From contig JADANN010000202.1 of the NCBI GenBank assembly GCA_018806985.1, positions 186,001 through 250,000 of the forward strand: a DNA stretch of 64,000 bases, in the 5' to 3' direction. How positions within the stretch are numbered: position 1 is the stretch's first letter; every line of letters begins with the position of its first letter. A program made the translations under genes and the position numbers. The notes under the pieces were generated by a model, which saw only the letters and a program-made list of their open reading frames with translations, did no database searches and was not told the origin of the DNA. Shown in pieces: positions 59,501-64,000 of this stretch. Origin of the DNA: Angiostrongylus vasorum. Its lineage: Eukaryota; Nematoda; Chromadorea; Rhabditida; Metastrongylidae.

Positions 59501-62500
59501 TTCATTACCTTAATAAACGACTTTTTTTAAACACCCACCATTTTATTTCTTACAAGTCTTCCAATTATTTAGTAGAGGCCAGCCGCACAAAGTTTCACAT
59601 GTGCGGGGACTGTGCCTGGATCAGATCGCATTGGATCAGCCTTATGGCGCGAAGCCACGCGTGATAACAAGAATGTTTGGGAGTATTTTAAGTCTTTTAA
59701 GTCGCTACCGAATTCTCTAGGTAGGCCATTTCTAAGTAAAGTATTATAATTGCACTTGTTTCATTAGAAATGAAGAGCAAGATAAACGGGACCTTGTTCT
59801 CGCTTTGATTATCGTTAGGAGTTTTGGTTTTCCTCTACGCCTCTATCAATGAGCTAGAGTTTAGTAAGCATAAGAAATGGCATTTTCCATACAAATTTCA
59901 GGGATTCTTCCTTCTGTTCTCTTCCTGCGCACACACTGGTGGCTTTTCGAAACATATTTCTCACAAATGCCTTTTTTGTGTGTGGGAAAATAAGAGGAGA
60001 GATAATGAACCACTATATTTTTTGTTACTTGGCTTTCCGTACCACTTGGTGATACAGCTGTTTTTGGATAATTTTAACGCTCAGAAATGGAAAGCAGTCC
60101 GTTTTTCTCCGGTGACTGTAGTGTACTTTGACAGTTCGTTCAATAACTCAAAACATTTGTCCATCTCCTCTTGTGTGGAGCAGATGACGAGACGTTCATC
60201 TATATATCTTCAGTAGCATTATATAATGGCCAGAGATCGATTGCTGGTGCTTTTAACTTAGAAATCAAGACAATGGCAAGGCTTGGTTCCAATCGCTGTC
60301 CTAATGGCAACCCCTCTCATTTGTGCGAAATACTTCCCAGGACCTGAGCGAGGCACATTCCTCGCCCATGTAAGACTCCGTGCGACTGGTCTCCATCAAA
60401 TAACTCGAAAGACTTATAAAGAGCAAAACAGTCATTGTTTAAAACGAGGTGTTTATTAAGGGAGTGAGAATTTATGCATCAAGCTTCTTCTGCTTAGGTA
60501 ATGAAGTGTTTGACTGAGCGGATTGTGTATCTATTTGATCTTTCCCAGCTCTGATGAAGGCGAAATCGGTGAAACTCAACTATTTTTGATGAATAAGTGC
60601 TGTAGTGACAGCCTCATGTTTGCTCATCAAGAAAACAGTGAATAAGAAGGGTAAGTCTTTCGGCGTTGATCAATCTCTAAGTGATGTGTCATGCAATCAA
60701 TTTAACGAAATATCGTCGGACGTGACTGAATGCATATCTGGCCTTCACAATGACTGGCGGTAGCTTACCGGTGTATCGAGCCAGTGCTACTATCCGCCCA
60801 GACAAATCTGTAATACTTTGTCGACCCTTGAAGGATGGAGTATTTGGTGGGCGGAGAGCGCTGGATCGAGCCAGCGACCATTGTATATTCTTGGTCATCT
60901 CTAAACACTGTGCTACACGCGCCCTTTTTCCGAGTGCTCACAGCTCGGAGTTTCATTAAACTCGGTGTTTTCCACTGTCGATTTGACCATTTGTAGGCGC
61001 TGAAGAAAATGAAGTTCGCGGAAACGTTAGTCAATGTGAAATAATTACTTCACTGACAGTTTGTGTCTGCTCATCAAGAAATTTGAAACTATGACTGACT
61101 TCGTCATTATACTGAAGACTTTGTCCTTGCCGATCAAAATATTTTTACTGTTTCAAATCTTACACTTCAATATTTGCTTTCGCTCGCAATACTAATGGTC
61201 CCATAAGGTGTATTACCGTTTCCAACCCGGTTTTGACAGCAATATTATTCGATCTTCTGACCTACTCTTCAATTTTAGTGGTACGCCAAACGATCTCACC
61301 GACGAGCAATTCGGAGGGTATGTACCTTTTCATGGAGTGGATAGAGTGAATTAAATTGGCAGTGTGGAAATTTTCGTTTCGGCGACGTTCGTACTCATTA
61401 ACGACGCAGTTAATAGCAAACTTAGCGTCCGTTGGCTTTTAGTATTACTTTTGGTGACAAATTCACCTTAGAATAGACAGAGATATCGAGAAATATTAAT
61501 CGCTATTAACGAATGTAGTTAAGGGCAATTCAGGTACTATCTGGTGGAGCCATTTTCAGAAGAGGACACAAAAGAAATGGCAGGATTGTCGATCGCCAAG
61601 AACGATGTGGCTGGCAGTCGCTGTGAGAAACATACGCAAACCGATCCTGTTTTTACGTTGCATCCACAACTGAGAACATTAAAGGTTTTTTTTGGATTCT
61701 ATGTAGAGTAGAATGGATTTCTCTCCAAGTGTTTTCCTGCTCCCTGAGAAGTTGTCATATTCAGTAGAGGTGACGATAACTTTTTCCAACCTGCTCTTCT
61801 CCTCAATCTGCGCGCCTAATCGGCAATAAACGGGATCCATACTTGATAGTAAATTTTGAAATATTTGTAGAAACGGCCATATTCTATGACAAATCCTGTT
61901 GAAGATGGACCACAGCATTTTAAACTTCTTCATCCACCAGGCAACTACATTTTGACGGAGATGTTTGACGATTTGAGATGTCTTGGGGGTAAACATAGAA
62001 TTAAATTGATGTCTGTAGGTTTTCAGAACTAATCTTTGTTAGTTGAAGGTTAAGTTGAATATTTGTTTATTATTCGTGTCTTCTACACTAGGTAATAATG
62101 CCACGTTAATTATTGCTGCTATTTTTACGATAAGATCCAGTTGAGAGGTAATATAATCGAAATTGTATTCAACTTTCTTATGGTATTTCAGTTCGAACAA
62201 AGTTCTCCAGCAGAGCGCCCAAGTACATCAAAATCCGGTCATAACTCAGAAGCTGAACAAGTTCCTCGTTCCACCACAGAGTTTCCACTTACGAGGGCTG
62301 GGCTCGAATATCCGTCACAGTCGTCTTCTCAGTATCTTTATGCGAATGACTATATGAATACTCCTGCGTCAGTTTGTTGTCCTCAGAGTTTGACACGAAC
62401 GTACTCTAATCCAATTGCTACTCTGATGAATCCTCCTGAATTTCAGAAGGTTTCACGTACGATCTCATCTCAATGCACACTTGGAACTTACTATCACCAA

Positions 62501-62524
62501 CATTCTTTATATAGAAATCAATGA
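44591..62524 (+). CDS. Nuclear hormone receptor (C4 zinc-finger DBD plus ligand-binding domain)
   Basis: Nuclear transcription factor of the nematode NHR family. Exons: 44591-44674, 45243-45316, 45923-46040, 48229-48294, 49597 to about 49682 or 49721, 53473-53574, 56794-56925, 57013-57110, 57557-57675, 58033-58178, 58435-58523, 61279-61317, 61534-61684, 61871-61988, 62192-62524. An acidic leader (DSDDEDEQE) precedes the DBD: finger 1 CRVCGAEK...CVGCKGFFRR, finger 2 CHANGNC...CRSCRFEKCLEAGM. LBD landmarks: LLKDILAFARLFHA, IDWVEHLSVL, VALVKNAFAPLMVFK, LDELVQPYRAYGMREEE, VEDALFVVIKEA, LPLLTDLFG-like end (PLLTDLFG). A Ser/Pro-rich tail of about 215 residues follows. The start exon upstream of 44591 is missing. 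The exon ending 61988 needs one G fewer in the G5 run to join 62192 in frame; otherwise the tail ends at about 62243. The junction after 49597 is uncertain. Orthologue not identified. Confidence 0.88.
45410..45640 (+). repeat. R5 tRNA-like repeat in NHR intron 2
   Basis: GCAAGAGCCTCAGTGGTACAG and TGGATAACATGTG (A-box region), AGTGCGAATCTGGGCT (B-box-like), then TGAGTTCTGTAAATATTTCC. Confidence 0.55.
46104..46358 (+). repeat. R1 tRNA-like SINE in NHR intron 3
   Basis: CGCGTGTTTCGATGTGTCC, GATCGTTAGTTCGATCCC (B-box), module ATTGGTACCAGATTTGTATG, tail CGCTCTATCCTTTACC. Confidence 0.6.
46896..47136 (-). repeat. R1 tRNA-like SINE in NHR intron 3
   Basis: GAAAAGATAAAGCGTTCGGC at the left, GATGCGTCATGCATTCGAC, then GCGGGATCGAACCAAGGATC and a head ending CTACGATACAAGCTGCCC. 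The central module is shortened. Confidence 0.65.
47500..47860 (-). repeat. R6 repeat with tRNA-like head in NHR intron 3
   Basis: Shares with 37297-37800 the body (ATCCACAATGG, AATGCTGTAGAGTGCTGGTCGAG-like, AGACAGCC/AGATAGCC ACTAAGG) and a head with GACGGGCATCGAACTAGCG and CACTGCTCTATCCCC. Confidence 0.45.
47945..48205. mobile_element. Inverted-repeat element with hammerhead-like motif in each arm, NHR intron 3
   Basis: Left arm AAGCACACAAGAGGTAATTA...CCAACAGTTAACGTTTCGGC and right arm CCAAAACGTTAGCTGTTG...AACCTCTTATATGCTTATG are inverted copies around a centre of about 90 nt. The right arm ends only about 24 nt before the NHR exon at 48229. Non-coding. Confidence 0.55.
47996..48042 (-). 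ncRNA. Best-preserved hammerhead-ribozyme-like motif
   Basis: Minus strand: AACAGCT (stem I), CTGATGA (48028-48034), GGCG-AAACG-CGCC stem-loop, GAAA (48010-48013), CGTT, AACTGTT (stem I partner; six of seven positions pair). Both core boxes match the consensus and GTT is an allowed cleavage triplet. One extra A lies between CTGATGA and stem II, as in the sister copies. Helix III is only the closing A-T and C-G pairs, so a single copy would be weak; PLE hammerheads are thought to act as dimers. Confidence 0.55.
48795..49030 (-). repeat. R2 SINE-like repeat in NHR intron 4
   Basis: TGATATTTGCAAAACTCCGG, GGGGAACGAACGCGCTATTG, CACCACAACACCATGCGGGT, CATCAGCGGGATTGATCTGG. Directly followed by R4. 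Confidence 0.7.
49030..49275 (+). repeat. R4 SINE, body and tail only, in NHR intron 4
   Basis: GGAACGCTCCAAC-type start (GTAACGCTCCAACCTCGCTA), GAGCATTGCTCGACCAACAT, TTGGAAGATCTTCGTGGGC, GGATCCCCACGGTAGACGTG, A-rich end near 49275. Head absent. Confidence 0.65.
49960..50600 (-). mobile_element. Penelope-like element 3' fragment, degraded
   Basis: Low-coordinate end carries a decayed hammerhead-like segment (GTTTCGGCAGTTTCGCCTTT at 50034). 50260-50560 read on the minus strand matches the GIY-YIG endonuclease part of 29243-29890 (GAGGATAGTGACTTTCACTT, GTGTTCTTTTATATGAACAC) with frame breaks. In the NHR intron 49733-53472. Confidence 0.6.
50597..50890 (+). repeat. 65-bp direct repeat, two copies 228 bp apart
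   Basis: GTAACGGCTCACAGCGCAAG at 50597 and GTAACGGCTCACAGCACAAG at 50825; both run on through ATATGAAAGGCGTTCG and GTGAATAAGAG with a few differences. The sequence between them is unique and not repeated after the second copy. Confidence 0.75.
50891..52004 (-). other. Unassigned intronic block, possible LTR-element remnant
   Basis: G-rich, unlike the surrounding A/T-rich introns. A 71-codon minus-strand frame at 51489-51704 has a basic/Pro-rich part (TTPVTPPAPAEIKR) followed by a hydrophobic stretch (LVPLLIAALLS). With the TG...-starting direct repeats beside it, a decayed LTR retrotransposon end is one reading, but no RT, integrase or Gag motif was found. Confidence 0.2.
52005..52385 (-). 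repeat. R3 interspersed repeat in NHR intron
   Basis: ATGGCCCGTCATTACTAGTT to GGTAAACCGTTGGAAGGGAG. Confidence 0.7.
52510..52860 (-). repeat. R6 repeat in NHR intron
   Basis: Body similar to 37380-37650: CATCATCCACAAAAGC, CTTCGTGAATGTCGTTGAAT, TCCTGTCGTAGCCGTGCTAG. The tRNA-like head is poorly kept. Confidence 0.45.
53122..53448. repeat. R2 head-to-head pair forming a near-perfect palindrome
   Basis: Arms 53183-53301 and 53331-53448 are inverted copies differing at only a few positions, separated by a 29-nt spacer. They share unusual variants (GTCTACGGTGGG, AGCGCGCTCACC) and even the flank CTTTAATG / CATTAAAG. A tail piece (TTATTTACTGCC) precedes at 53122-53180. The palindrome ends 24 nt before the NHR exon at 53473. 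Confidence 0.8.
53745..53860 (-). mobile_element. PLE-type terminal fragment with decayed hammerhead-like motif
   Basis: CTTGGTAAGCATACACGAGG then AAAAGCTGACGTTTTGGTGG and TGCCTTCTACAGATCC. Same order of blocks as the arms at 47945 and 59330. Core reads CTGTAGA and AAAA, so it is inactive. Confidence 0.45.
53939..55187 (+). mobile_element. mariner-family DNA transposon, inactive, in NHR intron
   Basis: Inverted terminal repeats AGGTTGTAACGTATGAAATG (left) and its counterpart CATTTCATGTGTTACAACCT (right) bound a 1.25-kb unit, the usual mariner size. The + strand codes from about 54150 for a transposase (FKVKVVLVNQQCKKWFRIF, GDFDLQVKK, STHLSRIGKTKK, then TCNEKWVLGDNRRRSAQ and ITAEKYCQQIHEMHRKL) in several frames. 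The first catalytic Asp (normally in TCDEKW) is Asn. Multiple frame breaks. Confidence 0.85.
55346..56740 (-). mobile_element. RTE-type retrotransposon, 3' half, in NHR intron
   Basis: Collinear with 40390-41750 of the fuller copy: GTTGATCGTCGAGTCTCTCG, TGGCACGGAGTCGGATGTTC-like, CGACCATCGTTTTTCACTC, CAGAGGTTTATTGTACTCTC. Frame broken throughout. Confidence 0.75.
56985..57009. repeat. (AT)n run forming the end of a short NHR intron
   Basis: About 12 AT/TA units directly followed by TTCAG and the exon at 57013. The intron (56926-57012) is only 87 nt, so the microsatellite takes over a quarter of it. Confidence 0.85.
58865..59135. repeat. R5 repeat, head-to-head inverted pair in NHR intron
   Basis: Left arm GTTGAGATATGACCAAAACT, GCACTTCGAACCCGCGATTA, GTTATCCACTGCACGAACC; right arm AGTGGATAACACGTGAGGCC, TACTTCGAAGCGCACC, TGAGTTTTGCTCATATTAC. 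Right and left share the family order in mirror image. Confidence 0.65.
59330..60440 (-). mobile_element. Penelope-like element fragment with reverse transcriptase remnant
   Basis: The minus strand reads, from about 60400 down, GLPLGQRLEPSLAIVLISK and, about 40 codons later, RYIDERLVICSTQEEMDKCF, the PLE reverse-transcriptase region around the catalytic YxDD (here YIDE). The low-coordinate end (59380-59430) carries the hammerhead-like terminal motif, with TAAA instead of GAAA. The endonuclease part is mostly lost. In the NHR intron 58524-61278. Confidence 0.7.
60541..60585 (+). ncRNA. Hammerhead-ribozyme-like motif, cleavage triplet lost
   Basis: CAGCT, CTGATGA (60551-60557, consensus core), AGGCGAAATCGGT, GAAA, then CTCAACT where CGTC would be expected. 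Followed by sequence resembling the other PLE termini (GTGACAGCCTCATGTTTGCT). Confidence 0.4.
60648..60928 (-). repeat. R1 tRNA-like SINE in NHR intron
   Basis: GGGTAAGTCTTTCGGCGTTG at the left, CGCCCAGACAAATCTGTAAT in the centre, head ending GTGCTACACGCGCCC. Inserted inside PLE-derived sequence. Confidence 0.7.
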
Positions 62525-62766
62525 ACTACTGACTACAATGCATGAACCATTCAACAGTGAGCTAGCCAATGCCACCATAGTGACAGTGCATCGATGGAGA
62601 AGAAGATTCCGTGCGTTTTGTAAATGAATCTGCTTTTATTGAAATGCTTTCAAATGCGACTAATCTTTCCTTCTTGATGATTAATGAATCTCAATTTCTT
62701 GTTAGATTTAGTGATAACTTTATGATTATTTTTTGGATGTTGTCGAAAAGTTATCGAATGATGTGG

Positions 62767-62772
62767 AATAAA
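62767..62772 (+). terminator. Candidate poly(A) signal of the nuclear receptor gene
   Basis: AATAAA 243 nt after the proposed stop at 62524, with T-rich sequence nearby. Placed by context only. Confidence 0.45.
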
Positions 62773-63044
62773 TTTACAAGAACAGTTGAATTTGCTTCAA
62801 AGGTGATAAAGTACTCAACATGAAGAGTTCCGTTCTATAAGAATGTCCGATTTCTGCGAAAATCATTAATGGACAATCTGGGACAACAAAATCAGTCGGG
62901 TCATTCCTTGCTTTGAATTGCCCATCTTAGCTGCGTTGTAAAGTAGTAAGTCTTTAAAGCATGAGATTTTTTGTACCACTTACAAGTCTATTTTGTAACT
63001 TTTACGTTTTTTGTGTTAGTTTTTTCCTCTTTCCGAACACTGCT

Positions 63045-63400
63045 GCATTGATGCGCAGACAGCGCAGTGGTTAGAGATGCCCAGTAATATGCGAAAGGAT
63101 TCGATACCGCATCTGGACAACCAGATATCTCATCGTTCTGAGCTCGATGAATTAGTAGCAGACTTGTCTGCTTAGAGCTCCATCAGATCTATCTGAGGAC
63201 TCCAGGAGGAATCGACTCCACCATTTTTCAACGACATTTACGACAAAGACCAATAATCCTCACGTAGCAGCCGAGACCACGCCCAAATCCAAGTATGCCT
63301 GCGGGTATTGCGAATGCGAGAAAACGAATCGAATAGAAAAAGTGTTAGGGACAGCACAGTGTGATCCCGGAATATCTTAGCAACCGACCTTAATTTAATC
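63045..63400 (+). repeat. R4 tRNA-like SINE
   Basis: GCGCAGACAGCGCAGTGGTT (A-box), GGATTCGATACCGC (B-box), module GCAGACTTGTCTGC, ACTCCAGGAGGAATCGACTC, CGAATCGAATAGAAAAAGTG. Diverged relative to 20565-20965. Confidence 0.65.
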
Positions 63401-63469
63401 TTAATATGAATATTCAACAGTTCTCTAGATTATTAAGCTGATACGAGTATTATATAAAAATTTTGTCCA

Positions 63470-63780
63470 GCCAGCGTTTTGGCCTGTTCGCCTTCTTCTG
63501 AGTGTCATAACAGCGACCCGTGTGAGGCGTATTGCAACCACGAAAAATAGATCGAAATGGGGGGACAGTAGATCGACAACCACTGTGTATAAAAAGGGCA
63601 CAGCAGAGTGAGGTTCTTCGTTCGAGCCGTGTTGTAAATAAGAAGATTTTACAAGACGCAACTACGAAGACCCACATTGCGAGCACAACCACCGTGGACG
63701 GTGGTTTCTAGTGATTGCGGCCCCTGAAGAAGGCGAATGTGACGAAATGTGACCCAAACAAACTCTTTATGACGGCCACT
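63470..63780. mobile_element. Inverted pair of decayed hammerhead-like termini
   Basis: Minus-type GCGTTTTGGCCTGTTCGCCT at 63473 and plus-type CCTGAAGAAGGCGAATGTGA at 63725, about 250 bp apart, with inner repeats TCGACAACCACTG / CGAGCACAACCACCG only loosely alike. Core boxes are mutated in both. Confidence 0.35.
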
Positions 63781-64000
63781 TGTTAGCTCAGTTGTGTGAG
63801 AAAATTAGAGTATCGGATCATTTAAGTATAAAAAAAATGTTCTCGTGTTTTGTAGAAGTTTCATACGTTTTTGTTTGGCAAAATCTCCAATTTAATGCGA
63901 CTTTTAGTGTAATTTACTTCATACATTCCCTGCCTACTAGAGCTTGAAGAATAATTCACTATTTTTTGAGCACATTGTGATAGGCGAATCAACCGGCTCA
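63781..64000. other. Window end, nothing recognised
   Basis: A/T-rich sequence without repeat or coding match. Confidence 0.4.

Overview
The window is nuclear DNA of a nematode, most likely a strongylid (hookworm-like) parasite. The evidence is small exons with GT-AG introns, a TTTTCAG trans-splice-like acceptor 17 nt upstream of a start codon, nematode-type nuclear receptor and copine genes, and dense RTE, Penelope-like, mariner and tRNA-derived SINE repeats of the kind common in clade V parasites. The species call is inference. No bacterial operon, CRISPR array or rRNA gene was seen.

Three multi-exon genes were rebuilt by eye, all on the + strand. (1) A copine-family protein at about 4570-10784 (C2 domain plus copine/vWA domain, 5' end unresolved). 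(2) A nearly complete MBOAT lysophospholipid acyltransferase of the LPCAT3/MBOAT5 (C. elegans mboa-6) type at 22928-35957, in 10 exons, with a poly(A) signal at 36217. (3) A nuclear hormone receptor at 44591-62524, in at least 15 exons, with a C4 zinc-finger DNA-binding domain, a ligand-binding domain and a long C-terminal tail; its first exon was not found. The three genes are functionally unrelated apart from a loose link to membrane lipid and lipid signalling. Each gene carries one or two single-base frame breaks inside otherwise well conserved exons, so either the assembly has small insertions or the loci are decaying.

Most of the rest is repeat. An RTE-type non-LTR retrotransposon occurs five times (window edge 1-370, 12095-13110, 16499-19080, 40380-43430, 55346-56740). 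Two mariner loci lie inside introns. Penelope-like element (PLE) remnants lie at 28946-30905, 49960-50600 and 59330-60440. At least six small interspersed families, called R1-R6 here, are scattered through introns and spacers; several have tRNA-like A and B boxes.

The most interesting structure is a recurring motif of about 40 nt, CTGANGA - short GC stem - GAAA - CGTC with complementary flanks. It matches a hammerhead ribozyme with a vestigial helix III. It sits at the 3' end of the PLE copies and also at both ends of short inverted-repeat elements at 21206-21510, 44040-44345, 47945-48205 and 63470-63780. Other notable items are a 2-kb PLE palindrome in an MBOAT intron, SINE copies fused head to head into palindromes, and one module shared by two otherwise different SINE families.
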